A DNA stretch of 64,000 bases from Bacteroidales bacterium UBA6267 (GCA_002440745.1 DJVB01000068.1:1-64000), one strand, 5' to 3'. Positions 55,194 through 64,000 are shown, counted from the first letter of the stretch. The notes: a model not told the origin generated them from the sequence alone. Numbers and translations are program-made.

Positions 55194-56249
55194 TTAGTTA
55201 GCCCCTTTCTGCAAAGTGAAGGCGAAAGTGGTCCCAACTCCGACAGTAGAACGCACTGAAATTGTTTGATTGTGGGCGTCAATAATGTGCTTCACTATGG
55301 ATAGCCCAAGTCCGGTGCCTCCTTGTTCGCGCGAGCGGGCTTTATCGACCCGAAAGAATCGCTCGAACAAGCGTGGCAGATATTGCTCTTCAATACCGCC
55401 TCCATTATCGGTCACTTCGATGAGGATATTGTCGTGCATGTCGAAAAAGCTGATTTTAATGTGTGGATTTGGCCGCTCAATCATATATTTTATGGCGTTT
55501 TCGATTAGATTGGTGAAAACTTGCCGAATCTTTTCTTTATCAGCTACCACGTTAAGCGGTGATTTATAACGATTTACTATAAAGATATCAATCTTCTTCT
55601 CTTCAGCTTTCAGCTCAAAGAATTCGATAATTTCGGTGGCAAAATCTTCGATATTAAACTGTTCTAATTTGAGTTCCAAATTGCCTGATTCGAGTGCCGA
55701 AATGGTGTCTAAGTCTTTAACCATTGCAATAATCCGGTCGATACTTTTTGCAGTTCGTTCCAAATATTTTCTGCGGATTCGTTTGTCGTCCATGCCGCCG
55801 TCAAGAAGTGTAAGCACATAACCCTGAATATTGAAAATGGGAGTTTTCAACTCATGGGACAAGTTTCCAATAAACTCGCGTCTGAACACTGCATTTGCCT
55901 TAAGTTGTGTGATTTCCTCCTTTTGTTTCTCCATCCATTCTACCACATCGCGGTTTACCGATTCAAGAACATCCCTTTTCTCTAAGGCATCATTTACTGA
56001 TTTTTTCCCCACCTTAAAACTGTGGATATTTTTATAGATTACTCTGATTTTCTTATAGATAAAGTTTCCTATTATCTGATAAAAAATCCAATAAAAAATA
56101 GGTGCGGAAACTAAAATATTGAACAAAACGACATATTTGCCAATAACTTGATAAAGCAAATAGGTGATAACGTCAATCACCACCAAAACCAAAATGATGA
56201 TAACAGTGAGCTGAATGCTTAGAATTCTTGGATTTCCTGAGTATTTCAT
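55194..56249 (-). CDS. Sensor histidine kinase (PhoR-like)
   Basis: 351 residues. Two membrane helices near the start (~10-60) enclose almost no periplasmic loop, so there is no extracytoplasmic sensor domain. The H box is FIGNLSHELKTPIFNI (~128-143), N box FTNLIENAIKYM (~235), G1 DNGGGIEEQYLPRLFERFF (~278) and G2 GGTGLGLSIVKHI (~310). It should phosphorylate the regulator encoded 51 bp upstream on the same strand. PhoR homologues control phosphate starvation genes, but the lack of a sensor domain leaves the signal open. Confidence 0.93.
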   Translation of the reverse strand: MKYSGNPRILSIQLTVIIILVLVVIDVITYLLYQVIGKYVVLFNILVSAPIFYWIFYQIIGNFIYKKIRVIYKNIHSFKVGKKSVNDALEKRDVLESVNRDVVEWMEKQKEEITQLKANAVFRREFIGNLSHELKTPIFNIQGYVLTLLDGGMDDKRIRRKYLERTAKSIDRIIAMVKDLDTISALESGNLELKLEQFNIEDFATEIIEFFELKAEEKKIDIFIVNRYKSPLNVVADKEKIRQVFTNLIENAIKYMIERPNPHIKISFFDMHDNILIEVTDNGGGIEEQYLPRLFERFFRVDKARSREQGGTGLGLSIVKHIIDAHNQTISVRSTVGVGTTFAFTLQKGAN

Positions 56250-56300
56250 TGGTTTTAGAATTTTCGGTAAACCTATAGAAAAGATCTAATTAGACATAAA

Positions 56301-56993
56301 CTACTCAAATTCAATTTTATAACCTATACCTTTAATAGTTTTTATTTCCGTAAGATTGAGTTTTTCGCGTAATTTACGGATGTGAACATCAATGGTGCGG
56401 TCGTTAACCACAACATCGTCGCCCCAGACTTTATACAGAATTTCTTCGCGTTTAAAGACCTTTCCTGGTCGAGTAGTGAGAAGTTTGAGCAGTTCAAATT
56501 CCTTTCGGGGCAGGGTAATTTCCACTCCATCACGAATTACCATATATTTCTCGACATTGATAATCAGATTTGGGAAACTGATTTGTTGGTCGTGATTGTC
56601 GAAGATATCATCCTTCTTACGGCGAAGCAGCGCTTTCACTCTGCTAACTAAAACTTTGGGTTTGATAGGTTTAGTCACGTAGTCGTCTGCACCACTATCG
56701 AATCCGGCAATTTGACTATAATCTTCGTTGCGCGCAGTGAGAAATAGCTTGATGGAATTTCGCAAAATCGGATCTTCATTGAGCCGGGTACAGGTTTCCA
56801 CACCGTCCATTTCGGGCATCATCACATCCAAAATTATCAAATCCGGTATTTTAGCCTTGGCCAATTCAATTCCTTCACGGCCATTCTTGGCTGTATAAAC
56901 TTTATAACCTTCTTTCGTAAAATTATAGGAAAGAATTTCTAAAATATCGTCGTCATCGTCGATGCACAGAATTTTCGTTTTCTTATCTTTCAT
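56301..56993 (-). CDS. OmpR/PhoB-type response regulator
   Basis: About 230 residues from 56993 (MKDKKTKILCIDDDDD). The receiver domain shows the acidic pocket IDDDDD (~10), phospho-acceptor Asp in LIILDVMMPEMDG (~55) and Lys in VTKPIKP (~105). The C-terminal winged helix includes LPRKEFELLKLLTTRPGKVF (~158-177) and NDRTIDVHIRKLREKL (~200-215). It overlaps the end of the heptose adenylyltransferase gene by 11 bp, so it is coupled to it. Confidence 0.94.
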   Translation of the reverse strand: MKDKKTKILCIDDDDDILEILSYNFTKEGYKVYTAKNGREGIELAKAKIPDLIILDVMMPEMDGVETCTRLNEDPILRNSIKLFLTARNEDYSQIAGFDSGADDYVTKPIKPKVLVSRVKALLRRKKDDIFDNHDQQISFPNLIINVEKYMVIRDGVEITLPRKEFELLKLLTTRPGKVFKREEILYKVWGDDVVVNDRTIDVHIRKLREKLNLTEIKTIKGIGYKIEFE

Positions 56994-57483
56994 AATTTTG
57001 TTTGATTTTACTAATGATATTTGATGTTGAAAAACCTTCAAGAAATGGCAAAACTACAATTTTTCCGCCGTTATTTTCGACTATATCGGCACCCACTATA
57101 GTTTCTTTTGAATAATCGCCACCTTTAACCAAAATATCCGGCAGCAAATTGGAAATCAGTTGAAAAGGAGTGTCTTCATTAAAAATAACAATGGCATCCA
57201 CAAAAGCAAGCGCGCCAAGCATTGTTGCCCGAAAAGTCTGAGAATTTATTGGTCTGTTCGGACCTTTCAATCTGCTAACCGACTCGTCGCTATTAAGCCC
57301 GATAATTAGTTTATCTCCTAAAAGCCGAGCTTTGAGAAGATAGTCGATATGACCGGGATGCAAAATGTCGAAACATCCATTCGTAAAAACAATCCTTTCA
57401 TTTTTCTTTCGCCACAATTCGATATTCTCCACTAAGGAATTGATTTCAAATACTTTACCGGAAATATAATCAGGATTTAACAT
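56983..57483 (-). CDS. rfaE2: D-glycero-beta-D-manno-heptose 1-phosphate adenylyltransferase
   Basis: About 166 residues from the ATG at 57483. Nucleotidyltransferase signature FTNGCFDILHPGHIDYL (~33-49) with HxGH, then LNSDESVSRLKGPNRPI (~64-80) and the late VLPFLEGFSTSNII. It makes ADP-heptose, a precursor of LPS inner core. It is the separate C-terminal half of HldE; the kinase half is not in this window. It overlaps the flippase gene by 14 bp. Confidence 0.92.
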   Translation of the reverse strand: MLNPDYISGKVFEINSLVENIELWRKKNERIVFTNGCFDILHPGHIDYLLKARLLGDKLIIGLNSDESVSRLKGPNRPINSQTFRATMLGALAFVDAIVIFNEDTPFQLISNLLPDILVKGGDYSKETIVGADIVENNGGKIVVLPFLEGFSTSNIISKIKQNYER

Positions 57484-58489
57484 GAGCTTTGTTTTGAATA
57501 GAAACAACAATCAAAGAAATACCGCCTAAGGCAAGTATCATAAATGTTTGAGCCGACCAAGTTATCCAACCCATTGCCAAGCCAATGCCTGTATTTGAAG
57601 CAATGCCATAAAGGGTCAATGTTTCGGCAACAATCACGGGATAAAGTCCAATGCCTCCGGGAGTTACCATAATTCCAATACTTCCTAAAACTAAAATGGA
57701 CAAACCCGCTCCGGGACCTAAATGAGCGGTTTCCTCTAAGGAATATAGAGTCAGATAAACCATCAAGTAGTAGAAAAACCAGATTAAAAGACTGTAAAAC
57801 ACAAATAATCCGGGGCGTTCAACTTTTCTTATGGAAATTAATCCCTCCCAAATACCCTTGAAAACGCCAACAATTTTTTTGACAATTGCAGATTCCTTTA
57901 TTTTGCCTCGGAACAAGAAATAGCCAATAATCATAACTATTCCGATGACAATCAACACCTTCAAAATGAAATAGTCGGCAAAAAGTCCGTCCATTTTATT
58001 GGATATTTTCGATAAAATTCGGGTTTCGACATATTCCTGAATTCGCTTGTATTCTAAAAAGAAAGCGAAAACAAACAAGAGAAAAAACATCAGCATATCT
58101 ATTGCTCTTTCGAGAATCACAGTGCCAAAGGATTTATCCACAGGAATTTTGCTTTGACGGTACAAGACCGTACAGCGGGCGAGCTCACCCGAACGAGGAA
58201 TACCCAAATTGGCAAAATAGCCAATCATCACAGCCAGAAACGAATTATAGATGGAAGTTTCATAGCCCATGGGTTTCAACAACATCCGCCAACGAATCGC
58301 TCGGGTTAAATGCGAAAAAATGCCAATTATTATGGAATAAATAACCCAGCTATAGTCAGCAACTTTAAAGGAGTTGATTATGTTTTCCTTCTCCAAATTT
58401 GTAAGGTCTTTTAAGGAAATCCAAATTATAAAAATTCCGAGGCCTAAGGCTAAGATAAGCTTGACAATATTGGAGAATGTTTTCTTCAA
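57470..58489 (-). CDS. LPG-synthase-type flippase (UPF0104) membrane protein
   Basis: About 339 residues. No ATG is available near the front; the TTG at 58489 (MKKTFSNIVKLILALGLGIF) follows the panD stop by 4 bp and puts the first helix at the usual place. Eight or so membrane helices are visible, with LTRAIRWRMLLKPMG (~65), GYFANLGIPRSGELAR (~88-103) and TPGGIGLYPVIVAETL (~278), all typical of the LPG_synthase_TM family. A role in lipid flipping or transport is likely. Being between panD and rfaE2, it may serve envelope synthesis. Confidence 0.88.
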   Translation of the reverse strand: MKKTFSNIVKLILALGLGIFIIWISLKDLTNLEKENIINSFKVADYSWVIYSIIIGIFSHLTRAIRWRMLLKPMGYETSIYNSFLAVMIGYFANLGIPRSGELARCTVLYRQSKIPVDKSFGTVILERAIDMLMFFLLFVFAFFLEYKRIQEYVETRILSKISNKMDGLFADYFILKVLIVIGIVMIIGYFLFRGKIKESAIVKKIVGVFKGIWEGLISIRKVERPGLFVFYSLLIWFFYYLMVYLTLYSLEETAHLGPGAGLSILVLGSIGIMVTPGGIGLYPVIVAETLTLYGIASNTGIGLAMGWITWSAQTFMILALGGISLIVVSIQNKAHVKS

Positions 58490-58493
58490 TGGA

Positions 58494-58838
58494 TTATAAT
58501 TTATTGAAATTGTCGGGGAAAATAATTGCAGGTACAAAGGATTTCGCTTCGTTGGCTTCCATAGAGCAATAGGCAACAATTATCACCAAATCACCTTGCT
58601 GAACTTTTCGAGCTGCAGCCCCGTTTACACCAATAACGCCGGATCCTCTTTTACCTTTAATCACATAAGTATCAAAGCGTTCGCCGTTGTTGATATTGTA
58701 AATATAAACGCGCTCATTTTCAATGATTCCTGAAGCATCCATCAAGTCTTCATCAATAGTTATACTGCCAATATAGTTGAGGTTGGCCTCAGTTATTGTG
58801 GCACGATGAATCTTTGATTTTAAAATTTCTATGTTCAT
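58494..58838 (-). CDS. panD: Aspartate 1-decarboxylase
   Basis: 114 residues. The self-cleavage site is seen in LNYIGSITIDEDL (Gly-Ser, ~23-24), where Ser becomes the pyruvoyl cofactor. Other conserved parts are ERVYIYNINNGERFDTY (~42-58) and GVIGVNGAAARKVQ (~67-80). It makes beta-alanine for pantothenate. panC lies 99 bp upstream on the same strand. Confidence 0.96.
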   Translation of the reverse strand: MNIEILKSKIHRATITEANLNYIGSITIDEDLMDASGIIENERVYIYNINNGERFDTYVIKGKRGSGVIGVNGAAARKVQQGDLVIIVAYCSMEANEAKSFVPAIIFPDNFNKL

Positions 58839-58937
58839 GATTCTTTAGTATTTCTAATATCAAAGGTCGAAATAAAACAATTACTACAGTCGTAATTTTT
58901 CCAAAAAAAAGTGTTTTGTTTCGAGCGGCAAAAGTAC

Positions 58938-59783
58938 TTAAATAATTGAAATATTATCAATAAGCCTGACGCCATTTAAATCCACCACAATAAATGCCCT
59001 TACTGATTGATGGTTTTCTAATGTTTTAACAGGTTGCAAATCATTACCATCTGCCATTTCAAAGTATTCTAACACCATAGGAGGCTTATGATTAATTTGC
59101 TCTTTTACAACTTGTTTCAATTCCTCAACCGACAATTGCTTTGCTAAGGCAACCGCTTGTTTCAAAGTTTGATATATAAAAGGGGCTAATTGACGTTCCT
59201 CAGCAGTCAAGCGCATATTTCTGCTGCTCATAGCCAAGCCGTCAGCTTCGCGAACAATCGGCACAGGAACTATTTGGATTTCGAGTGCAAGTTGCCTGAC
59301 CATTTCCTTGATAATTAGCAATTGTTGATAATCCTTCATCCCAAAATATGCATTATTTGCAGGCACTGCATCGAATAAAAGCCGTACTACCGTGGCAACT
59401 CCCTGAAAATGACCAGGCCTATTTTTACCTTCCATTACGGCTTCTAAATTTCCAAAATTCCATGTTTCAGAAATTGGTTCGTTTGGGTACATTTCCTCGA
59501 CTGAAGGTAGAAATACATAATCACAACCGGCGTCTTTTAATTTTTCTAAATCTGTATCAATAGTTCGTGGATATTTTATCAAATCTTCGGGATTGTTGAA
59601 CTGCGTAGGATTTACAAAAATGGACACAACGGAAAAATCGTTATCTTTCAACGATTGCTGCAATAAAGTTAAATGACCCTGATGCAGAGCTCCCATAGTT
59701 GGCACAAAACCAATTTTACTTCCTTGGTTTTTTAAGGAATTGACTATTTCTTGCATGAGCAAAAAACTTCTAACTACTTCCAT
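58938..59783 (-). CDS. panC: Pantothenate synthetase
   Basis: 281 residues. GFVPTMGALHQGHLTLL (~25-41) has the HxGH ATP site, FVNPTQFN (~57) and MKDYQQL (~150) follow, and MSSRNMRL (~185) is the KMSKS equivalent. It joins pantoate and beta-alanine to form pantothenate. It heads the panC - panD - flippase - rfaE2 - two-component run and diverges from the GT5-like gene across a 176-bp gap. Confidence 0.97.
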   Translation of the reverse strand: MEVVRSFLLMQEIVNSLKNQGSKIGFVPTMGALHQGHLTLLQQSLKDNDFSVVSIFVNPTQFNNPEDLIKYPRTIDTDLEKLKDAGCDYVFLPSVEEMYPNEPISETWNFGNLEAVMEGKNRPGHFQGVATVVRLLFDAVPANNAYFGMKDYQQLLIIKEMVRQLALEIQIVPVPIVREADGLAMSSRNMRLTAEERQLAPFIYQTLKQAVALAKQLSVEELKQVVKEQINHKPPMVLEYFEMADGNDLQPVKTLENHQSVRAFIVVDLNGVRLIDNISII

Positions 59784-59920
59784 TTATAAATATAATTTGA
59801 AGTTAAAAATGCGGTCTGTTTTATCAACTTATTTAACCAACGATTCTTAAACAAGAGAAGATAAAATTGAGACGAAGGGACAAAATTATATCATTATGAA
59901 GTATATAAGACATTTTTTAG

Positions 59921-59928
59921 TAATTTTG
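59921..59928 (+). promoter_or_regulatory. Probable -7 box of the GT5-like / DUF4270 / glmS run
   Basis: TAATTTTG matches TAnnTTTG and lies 32 bp before the start codon at 59960. The -33 element is not clear. Confidence 0.45.
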
Positions 59929-59959
59929 CGCCTCGTTTTAAATTAAAAGCAACAGAGAA

Positions 59960-60784
59960 ATGGCTAAACCAAAAGTACTATTTGTTTGTGAAGAAATTTT
60001 CCCCTATCTAAAGAAAACCCATATCAGTGAGATTGGAAGGCATTTGCCCCAATACGTTCAAGAAAACGGCAAAGAAATCAGAGTGTTTTTGCCCCGTTTT
60101 GGAAATATCAACGAAAGGCGGAATCAGCTTCACGAAGTTATCAGATTATCCGGTATGAATTTGATTATAAATGATTTAGACCACCCGCTTATTATCAAAG
60201 TTGCTTCAATCCAGTTGGCTCGAATGCAGGTATATTTCATTGATAATGATGATTATTTTCATCGAAAACATGTATTCCGAGATGCCCATGGGTTATTTTT
60301 CAACGACAACGACGAACGTGCTGTATTTTATGCCAGAGGCGTTTTGGAAACGGTCAAAAAGCTCAATTGGGCGCCCAATTTAGTGCATATCCACGGTTGG
60401 TTTGGAAGCTTAGTTGCCATGTATATGCAACGTGTTTTCAACACAAATCCTCTTTTTAATGATGCCAAAATTGTCATTTCACTTTATGACGATGATTTTA
60501 GTGAAAAATTTGACGACAAGTTTATCGATCAATTGAAAATGGAGGGAATGAAAGATTCGGACTTAACGCATTATCTCGATAAATCCTTTGTTGGAATGAT
60601 GAAATCGGCCATTGATTTTGGTCATGCTATCATTTTTGGTTCCGAAAATATTAACCCTGAATTAGTTGAGTATGCAAAAGCTTCAGGCAAACCTATACTT
60701 GATTATATTTCAGGCAATGATTATCTTGAGGAATACAATAAATTCTACGATACTTTGTTAGAAGGTCAAAGTTTTGAAGATTAA
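59960..60784 (+). CDS. GT5 N-terminal-domain protein (glycogen/starch synthase-like half)
   Basis: 274 residues. It resembles only the first Rossmann domain of glycogen synthases: KVLFVCEEIFPYLKKTHISE at residues ~5-24 parallels the ADP-glucose site region, though the usual Lys-x-Gly-Gly loop is replaced by KKTH. HIHGWFGSLVAMYM (~145) parallels the conserved HxHDW segment. The whole second domain is absent, so catalysis is doubtful. This short form next to panC, DUF4270 and glmS is common in Bacteroidota. The function is unknown. Confidence 0.85.
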   Translation: MAKPKVLFVCEEIFPYLKKTHISEIGRHLPQYVQENGKEIRVFLPRFGNINERRNQLHEVIRLSGMNLIINDLDHPLIIKVASIQLARMQVYFIDNDDYFHRKHVFRDAHGLFFNDNDERAVFYARGVLETVKKLNWAPNLVHIHGWFGSLVAMYMQRVFNTNPLFNDAKIVISLYDDDFSEKFDDKFIDQLKMEGMKDSDLTHYLDKSFVGMMKSAIDFGHAIIFGSENINPELVEYAKASGKPILDYISGNDYLEEYNKFYDTLLEGQSFED

Positions 60785-60802
60785 TTTCATATTTGAACTA
60801 CT

Positions 60803-62101
60803 GTGAACAAATTATCCATATTTTCTCTGTTGCTGCTATTAGTAATAGCCTCAGGATGCAAAAAAGACCTCAATATTGGTGAAGATATTATCAATCTTCA
60901 GGATCAGAAGCTTAACGTAGTTTTTACGGATACTGTTTCGATTATTGCGTATAGCCTTCCGGTCGATTCTGTGACGGCAAGCAAATTGAGCTACAACATT
61001 TTAGGCAGTCAGCTCGATCCGGTTTTTGGCACCACCACCGCAAGTATTTACACCCAATTGCGCCTTTCGCAAAACAATGTCGATTTTGGCACCGGTGCAG
61101 TTTGCGACTCAATCATTCTCACTCTTGACTATGCCGGATTTTATGGCGACTCAAATCAAACCCAAACTATTCGTGTGTTTGAAGTTACCGAGGACATGTT
61201 TTTCGACACAACTTATTACTCCAACAAAACGCTTCAAATCGACCCAATTGAGTTGGGCTCATACACAGGTGCGTTCAACCTAACGGATTCACTTTTATTT
61301 GACGGTTCTCTCACGGAACCTCATTTAGTGATTCGGCTTAAAAACAGTTTTGGTGATAAAATCATCAGTAAATCAGGTGGTTCTGAGCTTGCTGACAATG
61401 ATGCCTTTTTACAGTTTCTGAAAGGAATTCATATCACCGCCGATAAAGCTACTTCAAAAGGTGGTTTGGCTTATTTAGATTTGATGTCGAGTTTGTCTGT
61501 TCTGACCTTGTATTATCATAACGATACGGATACGTTGAACTATAAATTCAGTATCAATGAGTCGTGCAGCTATTTTAGCAATTTCAACCATTACAACTAT
61601 GCTGATGCAAGTCCGGAATTTAAAAGTCAGGTAGTGCTGAAAGATAGCAGTTTTGGTAATCAAACTTTGTATGTGCAGTCGATGGGAGGAGTGAAAACTA
61701 AGCTCTATTTCCCACATCTGAAGCAGCTTTTAGCCGATGGACCAATAGCAGTACAAAATGCCGAATTGGTAATAACGGCAAAGACAGGTAGCACTGATGA
61801 ATATACTCCGGTTTACAGTTTGGCTACAGTTAAACTTGATTCTGCCGGCATCCAACAGTTTATTAACGACTATTATGAAGGTTCGGCCTATTTTGGTGGT
61901 GACTACAACGAGACTAGTAAATCCTATAGTTTTAACATAAACCGCTATATTCAATCTGTGCTCTTGGACAAAGAAAACCAATATGGATTAGAATTAATAG
62001 CAAAAGGTTCATCTATATATGGAAATAGACTTATCTTTGCCGGCCCAAAGTCAACCGAACAACGATTGAAATTGAGGCTTACTTATACTAAAGTCAACTA
62101 A
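60803..62101 (+). CDS. DUF4270 lipoprotein
   Basis: 432 residues from a GTG at 60803. Lipoprotein signal (MNKLSIFSLLLLLVIASGCKK, Cys ~19), then the DUF4270 start: NIGEDIINLQDQKLNV and DTVSIIAYSLPVDSV (~25-60). The rest is beta-rich. The family is confined to Bacteroidota and uncharacterised. It lies 18 bp after the GT5-like gene and 23 bp before glmS, consistent with one transcript. Confidence 0.92.
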   Translation: MNKLSIFSLLLLLVIASGCKKDLNIGEDIINLQDQKLNVVFTDTVSIIAYSLPVDSVTASKLSYNILGSQLDPVFGTTTASIYTQLRLSQNNVDFGTGAVCDSIILTLDYAGFYGDSNQTQTIRVFEVTEDMFFDTTYYSNKTLQIDPIELGSYTGAFNLTDSLLFDGSLTEPHLVIRLKNSFGDKIISKSGGSELADNDAFLQFLKGIHITADKATSKGGLAYLDLMSSLSVLTLYYHNDTDTLNYKFSINESCSYFSNFNHYNYADASPEFKSQVVLKDSSFGNQTLYVQSMGGVKTKLYFPHLKQLLADGPIAVQNAELVITAKTGSTDEYTPVYSLATVKLDSAGIQQFINDYYEGSAYFGGDYNETSKSYSFNINRYIQSVLLDKENQYGLELIAKGSSIYGNRLIFAGPKSTEQRLKLRLTYTKVN

Positions 62102-62124
62102 CTAATTATTAATCAAGCAGAATT

Positions 62125-63963
62125 ATGTGTGGAATTGTAGCTTATTTAGGGGAAAGGCAAGCATATCCAATACTCATTAATGGATTATACCGATTAGAAT
62201 ATCGTGGGTATGATAGCGCAGGCATTGCCATTATTAATGGCAACCTTAATTTATATAAAAGAAAAGGAAAAGTATCTGATTTAGAGGAATTTGTAAAAGG
62301 AAAGGACATAAAAGGCACTATCGGAATTGCGCATACTCGTTGGGCAACTCATGGCGAGCCTACCGATGAAAATGCTCATCCGCATTTTTCTCAATCTCAT
62401 AATCTTTCCATTATTCATAATGGAATTATTGAAAATTATAAAACACTCAAGGAGGAGTTGATTCGCCGTGGCTATGTTTTTAATAGTCAGACAGACACCG
62501 AAGTTCTGATTCACCTTATCGAAGACATCATGAAAAATGAGGAGGTGGACCTTATCGAAGCTGTTCGAATTGCTCTAAATCAAGTGGTTGGAGCTTATGC
62601 CATTGCTGTAATTGCAAAAGACAATCGTGATTTGATGATTGCCGCTCGCAAGGGAAGTCCATTAGTGGTGGGCATTGGCAAGGATGAATTTTTGGTGGCT
62701 TCAGACGCAACTCCCATTGTTGAACATACCAACAAGGTTATTTATCTTGAAGATGAAGAAATGGCCATTCTGCGGCGCGGAAAAGACATTGAGCTCAAAA
62801 CCATTAAAAATATCGAAATCACTCCGTATGTTCAAGAGTTAGAAATAAGCTTAGATGCTTTAGAAAAAGGAGGTTTCGACCATTTTATGCTCAAAGAAAT
62901 TTTTGAACAACCTCATAGCGTCAGCGAAAGTATGCGCGGTCGGCTTTATCCTCAAAAAGGCATTGTTACTCTTGGCGGCATTTTGAATTATGAGCAAAAA
63001 ATTCTCAACGCTCGCAGAATCATTATGATTGCCTGCGGAACAAGTTGGCATGCAGCATTAGTTGGGGAGTATCTTTTGGAAGAGTTGATGCGAATACCGG
63101 TAGAAGTAGAATATGCTTCAGAGTTTCGCTATCGCAATCCGGTGATTTATGAAGATGATGTGGTGATTGCCATTTCACAAAGTGGCGAAACTGCCGATAC
63201 TCTTGCAGCCATTAAAATGGCCAAAAGCAAAGGAGCTACTGTACTTGGTATCTGCAATGTTGTAGGTTCAAGTATTGCCCGCGAAACTCACGCCGGAAGT
63301 TATACTCATGCCGGTCCGGAAATTGGCGTTGCAAGTACTAAAGCATTCACAGCTCAAGTGACTGTACTTACTATGATGGCTATCCGTTTAGCTTTTGTAA
63401 AAGGTACAATAAGCCATACTGAACATCAGTTGTTTTTAGATGAGTTAGGGAATATTCCTGCAAAAATTGAAGAAACTTTGTTGACCAACGAACTTGTCGA
63501 GAAAATTGCTGACGTGTATAAAAACGCTCGCAATTTCTTATATCTTGGCCGCGGAATCAATTTCCCTGTGGCTTTGGAAGGAGCTCTTAAACTCAAAGAA
63601 ATCAGCTATATACATGCCGAAGGTTATCCTGCTGCTGAGATGAAGCACGGCCCGATTGCACTTATAGACGAGGAAATGCCGGTTGTGGTGATTGCTCCAC
63701 GTAAAGGAAATTACGAGAAAGTGGTTAGTAATATCGAAGAGGTAAAAGCTCGTAAGGGTAAAATTATAGCGGTGGTGACTAAAGGCGACACCCAGGTAAG
63801 GTATCTTGCGGATTATATTATTGAAATACCTGAAACAGATGAGATTTTTACGCCACTTTTAGCAACTGTACCCCTACAATTGCTGGCTTATCATATTGCT
63901 GTTAAACGCAACTGCAATGTGGACCAGCCTCGAAACTTGGCCAAATCTGTCACTGTAGAATAA
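62125..63963 (+). CDS. glmS: Glutamine-fructose-6-phosphate aminotransferase (isomerizing)
   Basis: 612 residues. The N-terminal Cys2 nucleophile (MCGIVAYLG), then HTRWATHG (~72) and NGIIENY (~97) form the glutaminase. Two SIS domains follow, with ACGTSWHAAL (~299) and SQSGETADT (~348), and the C-terminus ends PRNLAKSVTVE. It makes glucosamine-6-phosphate, the first step to peptidoglycan and LPS amino sugars. No glmS ribozyme was noticed in the 23-bp gap upstream. Confidence 0.97.
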   Translation: MCGIVAYLGERQAYPILINGLYRLEYRGYDSAGIAIINGNLNLYKRKGKVSDLEEFVKGKDIKGTIGIAHTRWATHGEPTDENAHPHFSQSHNLSIIHNGIIENYKTLKEELIRRGYVFNSQTDTEVLIHLIEDIMKNEEVDLIEAVRIALNQVVGAYAIAVIAKDNRDLMIAARKGSPLVVGIGKDEFLVASDATPIVEHTNKVIYLEDEEMAILRRGKDIELKTIKNIEITPYVQELEISLDALEKGGFDHFMLKEIFEQPHSVSESMRGRLYPQKGIVTLGGILNYEQKILNARRIIMIACGTSWHAALVGEYLLEELMRIPVEVEYASEFRYRNPVIYEDDVVIAISQSGETADTLAAIKMAKSKGATVLGICNVVGSSIARETHAGSYTHAGPEIGVASTKAFTAQVTVLTMMAIRLAFVKGTISHTEHQLFLDELGNIPAKIEETLLTNELVEKIADVYKNARNFLYLGRGINFPVALEGALKLKEISYIHAEGYPAAEMKHGPIALIDEEMPVVVIAPRKGNYEKVVSNIEEVKARKGKIIAVVTKGDTQVRYLADYIIEIPETDEIFTPLLATVPLQLLAYHIAVKRNCNVDQPRNLAKSVTVE

Positions 63964-63966
63964 TCC

Positions 63967-64000
63967 ATGTCGGATAAACCTAAAGCTTCAAATGGTATTT
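63967..64000 (+). CDS. Start of a further gene, cut by the window edge
   Basis: An ATG 3 bp after the glmS stop opens a frame (MSDKPKASNGI) that runs to the end of the window. The close spacing suggests a co-transcribed gene, but too little is visible to name it. Confidence 0.4.
   Translation, partial: MSDKPKASNGI

Noticed and set aside
62102..62124. glmS ribozyme or riboswitch before glmS
   Set aside because: Only 23 bp separate the genes, too short for the ribozyme, which is mainly known from Firmicutes.

Overview
The window is about 64 kb of AT-rich chromosome from a member of the Bacteroidota, probably a Bacteroidales-like or related environmental lineage. The evidence is a Bacteroidota-type promoter architecture (TTTG, about 21 bp, TAnnTTTG) upstream of several genes, an absence of obvious Shine-Dalgarno sequences, a secreted protein with a type IX secretion C-terminal sorting domain, a DUF4270 lipoprotein, a DUF5686 outer-membrane protein, a bacterial tricorn protease and a GldH-like lipoprotein. 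No rRNA, tRNA or CRISPR array was recognised.

Layout. 1-540: a small low-complexity lipoprotein with a clear terminator. 541-1340: repeat array 1, four ~200-bp units built from two mutually inverted hairpin modules (called A and B here). 1366-1640: a second kind of structured intergenic DNA. 1703-6554: a DUF7935-like membrane-anchored coiled-coil protein, a polytopic membrane protein, an SDR oxidoreductase and an acyl-CoA synthetase. 6558-7790: repeat array 2, the same A/B modules, with two different small insertions each placed in a hairpin loop. 7793-13085 (minus): polysaccharide deacetylase, RadC, tricorn protease. 13261-18967 (plus): polA, purN, GldH-like lipoprotein, uvrC. 19159-21042: a T9SS-exported fibronectin-like protein. 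21243-27935: RDD protein diverging from a SpoIIM / membrane protein / DUF4129 / DUF4350 / MoxR / DUF58 operon.

27936-32880 is an accessory segment: a Schlafen/AlbA_2-type ATP-binding regulator, an ArnT-like glycosyltransferase and a 3'-truncated RhuM-family gene, with a ~165-bp direct repeat in front of both the first and the last. 32820-39054 (minus): beta-mannosidase, cutC, a 120-180 bp nested inverted repeat, a DUF5686 protein and a MazG-type pyrophosphohydrolase. 39162-41841 (plus): clpP, clpX, yaaA. 41872-45604: a secreted WG-repeat protein (minus), then a GNAT-nitrilase fusion translationally coupled to an aminotransferase (plus). 45882-48050: Mrp/ApbC ATPase, NifU-like Fe-S scaffold, methyltransferase. 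48057-53285 (minus): LysE-type exporter, lspA, DksA-like protein, ileS. 53810-54928 (minus): an AAA+DUF4143 ATPase with a duplicated operator-like palindrome in its promoter. 55194-59783 (minus): histidine kinase, response regulator, heptose-1-phosphate adenylyltransferase, LPG-synthase-like flippase, panD, panC. 59960-64000 (plus): a GT5 N-domain protein, DUF4270 lipoprotein, glmS and the start of a further gene.

Most of the window is conserved housekeeping DNA. The parts least explained by known genes are the two A/B hairpin arrays with insertions in their loops, the direct-repeat-flanked accessory segment, the nested inverted repeat at 36096-36275 and the dual operator in front of the DUF4143 ATPase. 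All functional calls are from reading the sequence; no database search was run.
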